Assembly (NCBI RefSeq): GCF_014066305.1
Contig: NW_023501044.1
Span: 434,001-498,000, forward strand
Source of the DNA: Letharia columbiana
Lineage: Eukaryota > Ascomycota > Lecanoromycetes > Lecanorales > Parmeliaceae
Direction of reading: 5' to 3'
Length of the DNA: 64,000 nucleotides
The position numbers and the translations under genes were made by a program. The notes beneath the pieces were generated by a model, which saw nothing but the letters and a program-made list of their open reading frames with translations, was not told the DNA's origin and searched no databases. Positions 53,199 to 62,585 of the stretch are shown piece after piece (position 1 is the stretch's first letter; the number at the start of each line of letters is the position of its first letter).

Positions 53199-53612
53199 AG
53201 CTATTTCATTATTCGAAAGATTTCACTGCGGCAGGAGATATTGTGGGATTCACACCACTAATTAGCACGTTGTCTCCATTTCTTTCCGATATTTCGATAC
53301 TTCTTGCCATAAGGACATGGCCTTTCTCTGTTTTTTATGGGCAATTATTACGGATCAATCCTCCACACTTAATACACCTTCCTAATTAGGCCTTAGCGCG
53401 CCTCTCTCCGCATATATATGCCTATATACTACATAGATTAAATCAATTTTATAGTGGTGGAAGTAGGTCAAAAACGCACAGCAAGCGATTAGAGTTCGAT
53501 TTGACTTAGGGCTAGGGCTAAAATTCGATTTGACTTAGAAAAATCCAACTCCATTTGACTTAGAAAAATGAAAAATCCAACTCCATGAATTTAATTCATA
53601 GGTCTTTACTTA

Positions 53613-53893
53613 TAAAAGTATAATTAATTAGCGATTTATAGTAATAGAAGTAGACTATTTATTATATAGTAAGTAAATAAAATTCGATTTAATTTAGAAA
53701 TAAAGCTTTTATCTTCTTTATTAATTTTATAATAATAAAAATAGATTAAAAACGTATAGTAAGCGATTAGAGTTTAATTTAACTTAGAGTTAAAGTTAAA
53801 GTTTTATTTAACTTAGAAAAATTCAACTTTATTTAACTTAGAAAAATGAAAAATTTAACTTTATAAATTTAATTTATAGGCCTTTACTTATAT
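53613..53893 (+). mobile_element. X-family 3'-end fragment, RIP-mutated
   Basis: It repeats the X 3' region with RIP changes: AAAACGTATAGTAAGCGATTAG, TTTAACTTAGAAAAATTCAA and the tail ATAAATTTAATTTATAGGCC. Only the last 280 bp of an X element are present, directly after X-B, so it is a truncated older copy adjoining or interrupted by X-B. Confidence 0.7.
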
Positions 53894-53894
53894 A

Positions 53895-54148
53895 CTAATA
53901 TAAAGAATTATTAATTATTCTATATATTTATATAAAGACGTAGTTTACTAGCGATTAGCTAGCGAATATAGACTATAAAAGATATAGTATTATTATAGAA
54001 TTTAATAGTATATTTAATAGTAGAATTAATCTCTAAGAAATATTAAAACTTCGAGATATATAAAGTAAATCTATATTCGCTAAGTCTCTAAATATATAAG
54101 ATATATTATTAAAATTAAATTCTAAAAGAAACTCTTAATATAATATTA
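53895..54148. repeat. Dispersed repeat (copy 3) and LTR-like repeat (copy 2)
   Basis: 53895-53935 carries AATTATTCTATATATTTATA, as at 18674 and 39262. 53935-54148 then matches 28670-28895 (GTAGTTTACTAGCGATTAGC to AAAGAAACTCTTAATA). The latter looks like a solo LTR because no internal region accompanies it. The two repeat types being adjacent suggests that they may belong to one element. Confidence 0.45.
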
Positions 54149-54619
54149 GTATATATAAAAGAATAGTATATTAGTATATATAAAAGAATAAGATAGAGTT
54201 AAGCTTAAAAATCTTAAATTTATATATATAACTAATTATTAATTTAAGTTCGCTACGCTCTTTAATTAAATCGACTAAATTAGCCCAATAGCTCTCTTAT
54301 ATCTCTCTTATTAAAAATTTATATATAGAAGTTTTATACTTTAAAGTACTTAGCTTACGATATATATAGTTACTTTATAATTCCTTAAATTATAAAGCTC
54401 GCTTTACGCTTTTTAACGCTATAAAAATTATAAAGTTTAGTCTACTATTAATGAATTAAATAAATATTTAAATATAATAGTTATAGTAGTTATATTAGAC
54501 GCGTTCGAGATCGAATAATAATTCTTTCATCTATTTATTATTCTTTTATTATTTTATTAATTCTATTAATTCTATTAATTTCATTAATATGAATATAATC
54601 GTCTTCGGTATTTCTCACT

Positions 54620-54925
54620 CAATTAGAGCCTCTTACTAACGCCCCTAGGCTACTTCTCGGCGAATTCGCTATTGCTGGTAATCGAGGCCGTAAGCGAGCC
54701 TAATAGCTATCTACTACTACTTATAAACGCGTTGAAAGACTCTTAAAAAGAGTCCGGTTCAGGCACGTACACCCCTTTTGCCCGCCTCTTTTAGAGGCCC
54801 TACTAATAGCCCTAGGCCACCCCTCGGCGAATCCGCTACTACTGGCAATCGAGGTCGTAAGCGAGTCTAATAGCTATCTACTACTACTTATAAACGCGTT
54901 GAAAAACCCTTAAAAAGAGTCTAAA
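54620..54925. repeat. Direct duplication of about 170 bp in X-C
   Basis: Two copies of a block containing AATCGAGGCCGTAAGCGAGC (second copy AATCGAGGTCGTAAGCGAGT) and TACTTATAAACGCGTTGAAA. The spacing between them is GC-rich for this window (CCGGTTCAGGCACGTACACC). X-B and X-D have the block once. Confidence 0.75.
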
Positions 54926-55148
54926 CGGATATATTCTCTTCTATATACTTCTCTTAAGCTAGCGATAGATAAATTAAACTAATATTTAAATATTATAATA
55001 ATACTAAACGCGTTCGAGATCGAATAATAATCCTTCCACCTATTTGTGTAATTATTCTTCTTTTACTATTCTATTAATTCTATTAATTCTATTAATTCCA
55101 TTAATATAAACATATTTACCCTCGGTACCCTCGTACTTAATTAAATAA

Positions 55149-55778
55149 GAGGAGGATCTATAATAGGCGAATATGGAGAATACTATGGAGAATATTGCGG
55201 AGACAGTCATCAGCAGTAGTAACACAACAGGCTTACTCTCCACGGTCTTACACCAATCTACTCAGCCAGTGCAAGAGAAGTCATTACAGCAGGCGAATAC
55301 GGAGAATACTACGGAGAAACCAAGCGATAATAAGGCTCCCAGCACCAAGAACAGGCTTAGCTCTCCAAGATCCCACGTTATATACTCTCCACGATTCCAC
55401 ATTAAATCATCACTCAGCAAGCGAAGAATACCACTATAACTTGGCCTATTATCCCCACTACATTAAGGAGTAAGAGGAGGAACTACAATAGATAAATGCG
55501 GAGAACACTACGGAGAAATCAAGCGGCAACTAGGCCACCATCGTCAAGAACACGGCTCAGCTCTCCAAGATCCCACGTCATATGCTCTCCACGGTTCCAC
55601 ATCAAATCATTACTCAGCAAGCGGAGAACACCACTACAACTTGGCCTGTCATCCCCACTGCATTAATATGGTATATCACTGCAATAACGTCACAAGAGGA
55701 GGATCTACTGCGACGATCACAGCCAATTGGGCCTCTGCAGGAGGAACATCGGACGATACATATTTGGACGAATTGAAA
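55149..55778 (+). pseudogene. X-C tandem-repeat protein frame
   Basis: The frame begins within GAGGAGGATCTATAATAGGC, read as E-E-D-L followed by two RIP stops (former Gln-Gln). It continues openly as ANMENTMENIAETVISSS, then GLLSTVLHQSTQPVQEKS, then QQANTENTTEKPSDNKAP. A 1-bp deletion near 55352 (AAGAACAGGC against AAGAACACGGC in X-B) breaks it. The same phase resumes from 55490 to a terminator at 55776, ending ITSQEEDLLRRSQPIGPLQ then EEHRTIHIWTN. X-B lacks 4 bp before this last segment, so the two copies end in different frames and the true C-terminus is uncertain. No family is recognised; it is polar, low-complexity and Gln-rich. A minus-strand open frame at 55052-55243 is an antisense shadow. 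Confidence 0.5.
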
Positions 55779-56205
55779 CCATCCGATGTCTTGCTCTGAC
55801 AGCTATTTCATTATTCGAATGATTTCACTGCGGCAGGAGATAATGTGGGATTCACACCACTAATTAGCATGTTATCTCCATTTCTTTCCGATATTTCGAT
55901 ACTTCTTGCCATAAGGACATGGCCTTTCTCTGTTTTTTGTGGGCAATTATTACGGATTAATCCTTTACACTTAATACACCTTAGGCCTTAGCGCGCCTCT
56001 CTCCGCACATATGTACCTGTATACCACATAGATTAAATTAATTTTATAGTGGTGGAAGTAGGTCAAAAACGCATAGCAAGCGATCAGAGTTCGATTTAAC
56101 TTAGGGCTAGGGCTAAAATTCCATTTAACTTAGAAAAATCCAACTCCATTTGACTTAGAAAAATGAAAAATCCAACTCCATGAATTTAATTCATAGGCCT
56201 TTACT

Positions 56206-56830
56206 TATATAAAAGAATAAGATAGAATTAAGCTTAAAAATCTTAAATTTATATATATAGTTAATTATAAAGCTAAATTCGCTACGCTCTTTAATTAAAT
56301 CGACTAAATTATCGCGAGTAAATAAATTAGCGTTTATAATTATTAAAATCTAATTCTTCTACGCCTTCTTATCTCTCTTATTAAAAAAATAGATATACGT
56401 TATTAATATATAGAATAACTTTTTTATTTTCTATTAAATTTTTAAGATAATTTTTTTTAAATTATAGAATAAAGTATAGGCTTTTAGATTAAAAAAGAAT
56501 TTCTAAATTTAGTCTTATAATTATTAAAGTATAAGAAATTTAAATATCGCTTATTAAACTTCGCTCGATAGCTATTAAGTCGAATAGTCTTAATTAGATA
56601 TATATTATTTAATTTTAAAATAACTTTTTTATTTTCTATTAAAATTTTAAGATTTCTTTTTTTAAATTATATAACGAAATATGAGCTTTTAGATAAAAAA
56701 AGAATTTCTAAAGTTAGTCTTATAATTATTAAAAGATAAGACACTTAAATATCGCTTATTAAAGATCGCTTATCAAATTTACTCGATATCTCTAATTAAA
56801 AAATTATTATAAATTTAATTTATAGACCTT
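56206..56830 (+). mobile_element. Y-family element, copy Y7
   Basis: It starts TATATAAAAGAATAAGATAG directly at the X-C terminus, has two internal units of about 240 bp, and ends at AATTTATAGACCTT. The last bases of the normal end (TACTCG) are replaced by the MITE that follows. Moderate RIP. Confidence 0.75.
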
Positions 56831-57097
56831 TATAGAGAATTTACTGGCCGGAAAGATATGGGATATTCCATGGGATATTCCATATCAAGTGATACCACAC
56901 CGTACCCGGGTATGGTATGGATAGGGTCGGATACCATACCATTTTTCTGATATGGGTTCGGGATCTTGGCGGGATATCCTACGGTATGGTATATCTGTGG
57001 TATTATACCATGGAATGGTATATGTATGAGATATCCCCACTGAGATTTCTATATTTAGAAGTATAAGTAGCTATTCTGATCATCATTCTGACCAACC

Positions 57098-57310
57098 ATG
57101 GCTACCACTATTATCTACCATGACTGTTACTATCATGGCTGCCACTACCATGGCTACCTACCATGGCTGCCCCTATCATGGCTATCACTACCAATGCCTG
57201 CCACTACCATGACTACCCCTACCATGACTGCCCCTACCATAGCCACCCCTACCATGGCTGCCACTGCCATAGCTACCACTATCATAACTACTACTACCAT
57301 AGCTACTATC
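57098..57310. repeat. 15-bp minisatellite, left half of FB-1
   Basis: Tandem units related to CCACTACCATGGCTA, with variants such as CCCCTACCATGACTG. It is inverted relative to the array at 57345-57655. It is the un-RIPed counterpart of the ACTATTATAACTAAT array in FB-2. Confidence 0.85.
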
Positions 57311-57344
57311 ATATAATAGTAGGCTATTTCAGTAATAAATAGTG

Positions 57345-57655
57345 GTAGCCATGATAGTGGTAGCCATGGTAGTGGTAGCTATTAGAATGTCAGGTATGTG
57401 ATGTGTAGAACGGACGGATCAATTCTCTAGAAGCTCTCCGTGGCCAGGTTCTAAATATAGTACAAAATCAGGTAGCTGGAAAACATGGTGGCTGGGATGC
57501 GCGGGGGCCATATTTCGATGGCAGGTATGGTAGTAGTAGGCATAATAGTGGCAGGCATGGTAGTGGCAGGCATGGTAGTGGCAGGCATTGATAGTGGTAG
57601 CCATGGTAGGGGCAGCCATGGTAGGTAGCCATGGTAGTGGCAGCCATGGTAGTAG
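57345..57655. repeat. 15-bp minisatellite, right half of FB-1 (inverted)
   Basis: Units related to TAGTGGTAGCCATGG and TAGTGGCAGGCATGG run in two blocks (57345-57385 and 57525-57655), separated by about 140 bp of unique sequence containing ATGTGTAGAACGGACGGATC. Together with the left array it could form a stem of several hundred base pairs. Confidence 0.85.
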
Positions 57656-58191
57656 TAGCTATTATGTCGGATTTATCGAATAAATATATCTAAATATAGA
57701 AATTCCAGTCGGGATATCCCATACATATACCATTTCATGGTATGATACCACAGATATATCATACCGTGGGATATCCCACCAAGATCCCATATCATACCAG
57801 GTATGGGATCATGCAAATCTCAATAACCCATACCATATCAGAGTATGGTATGGCAGGTCAATATCCCATACCATACCATACCTTTCCGGCCAGTAAATTA
57901 GAGATTTATATCGAAAGTTCTATACTCGTACTAGTATAGCTCTAATTCTACTTTCGAAAAGCGACTCTATAGAGGGAAAGTCTAGAAATATCTTTTTATA
58001 GCGTATAGATAAGACTTTAGATATTTCTCTTAACTTAATAGAGGTATTAAGTCCCGAAACCTAACTAGAGCTAGATGCGATTTCGAAGAACTTTAGACGT
58101 ATTATCTAAAGAATTCTTTAGATAAGACGTTATTCGAAGTTTAAGCGTAAGAGTCTTAACGAGTATAGAACTTTCGATATAGATCTCTATA

Positions 58192-58438
58192 CTCGTATAT
58201 AATATCGGCGTTTAAATATAAATAGCGTTAAGGTTTATAATAGTATTAAATTAAATAATTATTTTCTCTTCTAAATCTTAATCTTTAAGCGTTTAAATAA
58301 ATAAAAATTTTATTAAAAAAAATTAAACTTTAATAGAGAAATAAGAGAAAAGAGTTAATCTATTATAATATCGTTTTAATAATATAATAGAATTAACTAT
58401 TACGCGTTATAGATACGCTATTAATATATTATTAGTAT
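58192..58438. other. RIP-degraded spacer with a short dispersed match
   Basis: The words GCGTTAAGGTTTATAATAGT and TATTAAATTAAATAATTATT resemble 28908-28955 (GCGCTAAGGTCTATAATAGT). This marks an old shared repeat. No gene is seen. Confidence 0.45.
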
Positions 58439-58872
58439 ACGAGTAAAGATCTATAAATTAAATTTATAAACATTTTTTTTAATTAGAGCTATCGAGTAAA
58501 TTTAATAAGCGATCTTTGATAAGCGAACTTTAATAAGCGATATTTGAATTTCTTACGCTTTAATAATTATAAGACTAAATTTAGATATTCTTTTTTTATC
58601 TAAAAGTCTATATTCTATTCTATAATTTAGAAAAAAATCTTTAAAATTTAATAGAAAATAAAAAAGTTATTCTATATTATAATAACGTATATCTATTTTT
58701 AATAAGAGAGACGCGAGAGAGAGAGACTTTAATAATTACGAACGCTAATTTATTTATTCGCGATAACTTAATCGATCTAGTTAAAAAGCGTAGAGAACTC
58801 GAATTAATAATTAGCTATATATATAAATTTAAGATTTTTAAATTTAACTTTATCTTATTCTTTTATATATAT
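58439..58872 (-). mobile_element. Y-family element, copy Y8
   Basis: A minus-strand copy from ACGAGTAAAGATCTATAAAT to the complement of the usual start (TTATTCTTTTATATAT). One internal unit. It keeps the uninterrupted sequence CTAATTTATTTATTCGCGAT that defines the empty site for Y6. Confidence 0.75.
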
Positions 58873-59303
58873 TAATATAAAAGAATAAGATAGAGTTAAA
58901 ATTGAAAATCTTAAATATATATATATAATTAATTAATAATTTAAATTCTCTACGCTTTTTAACTAGATTAACTAATTTATTATAAATAAATAAATTAATA
59001 TTCGTAACTATTAAAATCTCGCTCTCTTATATCTCTCTTATTAAGAAAATAGATATATATTATTAATATATAGAATTACTTTTTTATTTTCTATTAAAAT
59101 TTTAAGATTTTTTTTTAAATTTTAAAACGTTATTTATACTTTTCGAATCTTTAAAAATTTTAAAATTTAGTCTTATAATTATTAAAGCGTAAGGAATTTA
59201 GATATCGCTTATTAAAGTTCGCTTACTAAAGATTACTTATCTACTTACTCGATAGTTCTAATTAAAAAAATAATTATAAATTTAATTTATAAACCTTTAC
59301 TCG
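58873..59303 (+). mobile_element. Y-family element, copy Y9
   Basis: It starts TAATATAAAAGAATAAGATA, has one internal unit, and ends AAACCTTTACTCG. It is head-to-head with Y8, the two starts being almost in contact. Confidence 0.75.
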
Positions 59304-59852
59304 TATAATAATAATATTATCTTTAAAAAATAATATCGCTTCTATAATATATTTAATATTAGCGTTTTTATATCGCTAGTTAATAGCCTTTATAGCGAAT
59401 AATATCTATTTTAAAAATTTATAATAAAATCTAAAAAACTTAATAGATAAAAGAAGAGAGAAGAGCTTTTTTATAAGTAACGTTATTTCTATAATATATT
59501 ATATTTACAGCGAAGTAATATAATAATAATCTTAATTATAAATATTCGAAGAAAGTAATTAATAGAGCGATATATTCGCGATAATATTCTTAATTATTAA
59601 TAATAATAGTAGAAATAATAACGATAGTTAGATAACGCGACTTTATAGATAATAGCGAAATATTATTATATCGCTAATATCTATATTATTAAATATTATT
59701 TATTAATAATAATACTATAAAAAAGAATATAAAAACTCTCTTTAAATTATTTATTTTTATTTTTTATAACTTCTAATATCTCTCTTATAAGTATTTACTT
59801 TAGCGCTATAATATTAATATTAATATAATATATCTTATTATATTAATAATCT
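59304..59852. other. RIP-degraded DNA, no gene
   Basis: Moderate CpG (ATAACGATAGTTAGATAACGC near 59620) but no recognisable frame, RNA gene or terminal repeat. Confidence 0.6.
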
Positions 59853-60444
59853 ACGAGTAAAGATCTATAAATTAAATTTATAATCATTTTTTTAGATCGA
59901 AGCTATTAAGTAAATTTTAGTGAGCGATCTTTAATAAGCGATCTTTAATAAGCGATATCTGAATTCCTCGCTTTTAAATATCTATAAGATTAAATTTAGA
60001 AATTCTTTTTCTATCTAAAAGCCTATATTACGTTCTATAATTTAAATAAAAAATTTTTAATTTTTAATAGAAAATAAAAAAGTTATTTTAAAATTAAATA
60101 ATATATATCTATTTTCAAATTAGAGCTATCGAGCGAACTTTAATAATTAATATTTAAATTTCTTAGACTTTAATAATTATGAAATCGAATTTCGAATTTT
60201 TATTATTATTAAAAAGTGTAAATTTCGAGCTATAATTTAAAAAAAAATCTTAAAATTTTAATAGAAAATAATAAAGTTATTAAAAGGTTAAAAGTAAAGA
60301 AAGAGATTTTTAATAATTATAAACGCTAATTTATTTACTCGCGATATCTAATTAAAAAGCGTAGATCTAATAAATTAATAATTAACTATATATATAAATT
60401 TAAGATTTTCTAATTTAACTCTATCTTATTCTTTTATATATACT
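59853..60444 (-). mobile_element. Y-family element, copy Y10
   Basis: A minus-strand copy with two internal units, from CGAGTAAAGATCTATAAATT to the complement of AGTATATATAAAAG. Moderate RIP. Confidence 0.75.
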
Positions 60445-61025
60445 AATCTCTTTTTATTATAAATATCTTATAATTATTAATTACGTTAATACGTAAACTA
60501 ATAATTTTATAATACTCTTTTTTAATAATAATAATAACTTTAATAATAAGTATATAATTATCTTATAAATATAATTATTAATCTCTAATTATTTTTATTA
60601 CTATCGCTTTATATATATAATTACTAATAAATTCTAATATCTAATTTATTATATAGAACTTACTTTTATTAAAGCGACGATTTATATATTTAAAGTAAAT
60701 CTTCTTTTTATAATAATTATAAAATCGAAAAGCGCGATATTAATCGCTATATTAAAATTCCTCTATATTTTTAAACGCGAGTAAGAAAATTAATATAATG
60801 TTATTATCGCGTTAAATAATTTTAGCAATTATCTTATTAATAAGTTAAGCTCGATAAAAAGATTATTTAATAATATAAATTATAAAAATATACGATAGTA
60901 ATAGCTTTAACTATCTCTATTATAATTATAAATCTTTAAAATTAACTTATAGCGATAAATAAGCGTATAATAAAGTTAAAGATAATAAATAAGTTATTAA
61001 AGAAGAAGTTTAAGAGCCTTCGTCG
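60445..61025. other. RIP-degraded DNA, no gene
   Basis: Scattered CpG words (AAATCGAAAAGCGCGATATT near 60722). Nothing recognisable. It abuts the terminal region of gypsy copy G2. Confidence 0.6.
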
Positions 61026-61118
61026 ATATATAATAAATATTAATAAATATTAACTCGAAAATTATACTTTAATTATCTATTTATTAGAGAATTAATTTAA
61101 TTAATTTAATTTAATATT

Positions 61119-61268
61119 TATTAAGAAATAGTTCTAAGTAAAATTATATATATAAATAATATATATATAATATAATAATTCTATAAATATAAGTCTATAG
61201 TGAAAGAAGTCTCTATAGTACTAAGATACTAAGCTTAATCGAGACGTCTAGTAAAGAAATTTATAATA
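61119..61268 (+). repeat. TRIM left terminal repeat
   Basis: Begins TATTAAGAAATAGTTCTAAG and ends AAATTTATAATA; de-RIPed ends would be TGTTA and TAACA. Confidence 0.85.
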
Positions 61269-61369
61269 AATATTATCGAAGAAGAAAAATAATAGCGTTC
61301 TCGCTGTAGATATAAAGATATTAGAGATATACTATATACTATAGACCTACTTCTTCTAAATCTTCTCTA

Positions 61370-61660
61370 TAGCACCTATTCTTAATCTATGGCCTTTATA
61401 TCTTTCGCGTAGTAAAGGTAGTTAGATAGAGAGGCGAGTTGAGAGACGAGTTGAGAGGCGAGAGTAGAAAGTGAAGTATCGTTAAGGCGAGCGTAAGAAT
61501 CTCCGCAATTCTGAGTGGTGGCTTAATGTGGAAATGTGAAGAGTGTGTCGGCTTAAATAGGACTGCTGCTGCCCGTGCTCTTATTCTCCGTAGTCTTCTT
61601 TATAGATATCTCCGCATTTTTCTCCGTAGATTTCTCCGTAGATTTCTTCGTAGTTTTCTT
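61370..61660. repeat. GC-richer internal patch of the TRIM with two short tandem repeats
   Basis: GAGGCGAGTTGAGAGACGAG is part of a 12- to 14-bp repeat (61420-61455). Further on, TCTCCGTAGATTTCTCCGTA runs for three to four copies (61610-61655). The latter is the complement of the CGGAGAA units in the X repeat frame. CA and TG words (CTGAGTGGTGGC; GACTGCTGCTGCCCGTGC) are intact. No open frame of note. Confidence 0.7.
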
Positions 61661-62115
61661 TATAATTAATTATTATTATAGCTTATATTAAGAAGTAATA
61701 ACTTAATATCTAATAAAGCGAATTTTAGCTTTAATAGATATTAGTCTAATTTTAAAAACTATTATAATTTAATTAATTATTATAATAATTATAACTTATA
61801 AAGAGATTATTTACTCTATTATAAAGTCGAGAATAAAGTTAAAAATATAATTATTATACGCTATAATAATATAAATAATTTAATTAAAAATTATTATAGA
61901 TAAGTATAATAGAGTTTAATTAGAAGTTAAATTAAGATAAGATAAATATCTTTAAAACTCTAGAAATACTACGTTTAATAGAAGTAATATTCTTTATATA
62001 TTTCTTTAATAATAAGTATTATAGAGTTTATATAAATATTAGATAAAGATAAGATAGACGAATATAATAAGAATAGCTAGTACTAAATCTAAATCGACTA
62101 AGATATTATTACTAT

Positions 62116-62265
62116 TATTAAAAAATAGTTCTAAGTAAAATTATATATATATATAATATATATATAATATAATAATTCTATAAATATAGATTTATAGTAA
62201 AAGAAGTCTCTATAGTATTAAGATATTAAGTTTAATTAAGACGTTTAATAAAGAAGTTCGTAATA
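62116..62265 (+). repeat. TRIM right terminal repeat
   Basis: Begins TATTAAAAAATAGTTCTAAG and ends AAGTTCGTAATA. It is the same length as the left repeat and differs mainly by C/T and G/A changes. Confidence 0.85.
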
Positions 62266-62585
62266 ATATTTAATATTAAGATAATAAAGAATATTTAAAT
62301 AGCAATCTTTTTTTAATAATAACGCTAGCGTGAGATTCTTAGATAGTTCTTTAATAACTATCTTAAATAAAAATATATTTATATTAATAATATATATCTT
62401 AATATAATAAATTTTCTCTATAATAAAGCTTAATAGATAATTAAATAATATAATTATTTTATTAATTTATATTTTAATAATAGTAAATATAAAGAAGTAC
62501 GTATATAGTATAAATATTATCTAGAAATATATCTAATTTAATCGATATTTATATTTTATTTTATTATCTTCGCTTACTTATTATT

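Larger units (their letters stand above)
51447..53612 (+). mobile_element. X-family element, copy X-B (lightly RIP-mutated)
   Basis: About 2.17 kb, starting AGTATATATAAAAGAATAAG and ending CATAGGTCTTTACTTA. In order it holds a 5' part shared with Y elements, a block with GCTCGCTTTACGCTTTCTAACG, an AATTCTATTAATT microsatellite (51832-51865), a block with GAGGCCGTAAGTAAGTCTAA, a tandem-repeat reading frame (52200-53185), a hairpin (53151-53198), and a 3' part with repeated TTTGACTTAGAAAAATCCAA words and a 15-base palindrome (ATGAATTTAATTCAT). CpA and TpG are common from 52000 on, so it is younger than X-A. It has no convincing terminal inverted repeats and no recognised transposase. Confidence 0.8.
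54148..56206 (+). mobile_element. X-family element, copy X-C (lightly RIP-mutated)
   Basis: It is collinear with X-B. The start is duplicated: AGTATATATAAAAGAAT occurs at 54148 and again at 54173. The segment CGGCGAATTCGCTATTGCTG... GCGTTGAAAGACTC (54620-54755) is repeated at 54789-54925. The repeat reading frame is shorter than in X-B. The 3' hairpin (55747-55789) and the palindromic tail (56178-56195) are intact. The end CCTTTACTTA runs directly into Y7. The coordinates include both possible starts. Confidence 0.8.
56839..57898. mobile_element. Foldback element FB-1, nearly unmutated, 1060 bp
   Basis: The termini ATTTACTGGCCGGAAAG and CTTTCCGGCCAGTAAAT are perfect inverted repeats, flanked by the 6-bp direct repeat TAGAGA (56833-56838 and 57899-57904). 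Arms of about 220 bp are rich in TATGGTATGG/CCATACCATA words and are mutually inverted. The inner halves are 15-bp minisatellites in opposite orientation (57098-57310 and 57345-57655). CpA and TpG are abundant, in contrast with everything around it. No transposase is encoded; it would depend on one elsewhere. Open frames 57098-57316 (plus) and 57419-57619 (minus) are translations of the minisatellite (His/Tyr/Thr/Ala strings) and are not genes. Confidence 0.9.
56831..58191. mobile_element. Small MITE (about 295 bp) split by FB-1
   Basis: The right terminal inverted repeat ends at 58191. Its complement starts TATAGAGATCTATATCGAAA and continues GTTCTATACTCGT. The left repeat is TATAGAGA at 56831-56838 joined, after removal of FB-1, to TTTATATCGAAAGTTCTATA at 57905. 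The two repeats match over about 33 bp with one mismatch. The inside has further self-complementary words (TAAAGAATTCTTTAGATAA). No coding capacity. The flanking duplication is unclear. RIP is light, judged by surviving words such as AGATGCGATTTCG. Confidence 0.75.
61119..62265 (+). mobile_element. TRIM-like LTR element, 1147 bp
   Basis: The two terminal direct repeats are both 150 bp and are flanked by the perfect 5-bp duplication ATATT (61114-61118 and 62266-62270). The empty site is visible in G1 (TTTAATATTTAATATTAAAA near 22845). The interior of about 850 bp has no reverse transcriptase or integrase and is too short to encode them, which fits a terminal-repeat retrotransposon in miniature. 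A GC-richer patch at 61370-61660 has largely escaped RIP. Strand is arbitrary. Confidence 0.85.
61026..62585 (-). mobile_element. 3' terminal region of gypsy copy G2, interrupted by a TRIM
   Basis: 61026-61118 and 62271-62585 together match 22757-23175 beside G1. The interruption is the TRIM-like element at 61119-62265. The order (terminal region on the left, minus-strand pol on the right) is the same as in G1. Confidence 0.65.

Noticed and set aside
55052..55243. 63-codon minus-strand frame with a hydrophobic N-terminus resembling a signal or membrane segment
   Set aside because: It is antisense to the X-C repeat frame and runs through the AATTCTATT microsatellite (reading NGINRINRI). The hydrophobic look comes from the complement of Ser/Thr/Asn codons.
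57098..57316. 72-codon His/Tyr/Thr/Ala-rich frame
   Set aside because: It is a translation of the 15-bp minisatellite of FB-1; an opposite-strand frame at 57419-57619 arises the same way. Neither has a start context or conserved ends.
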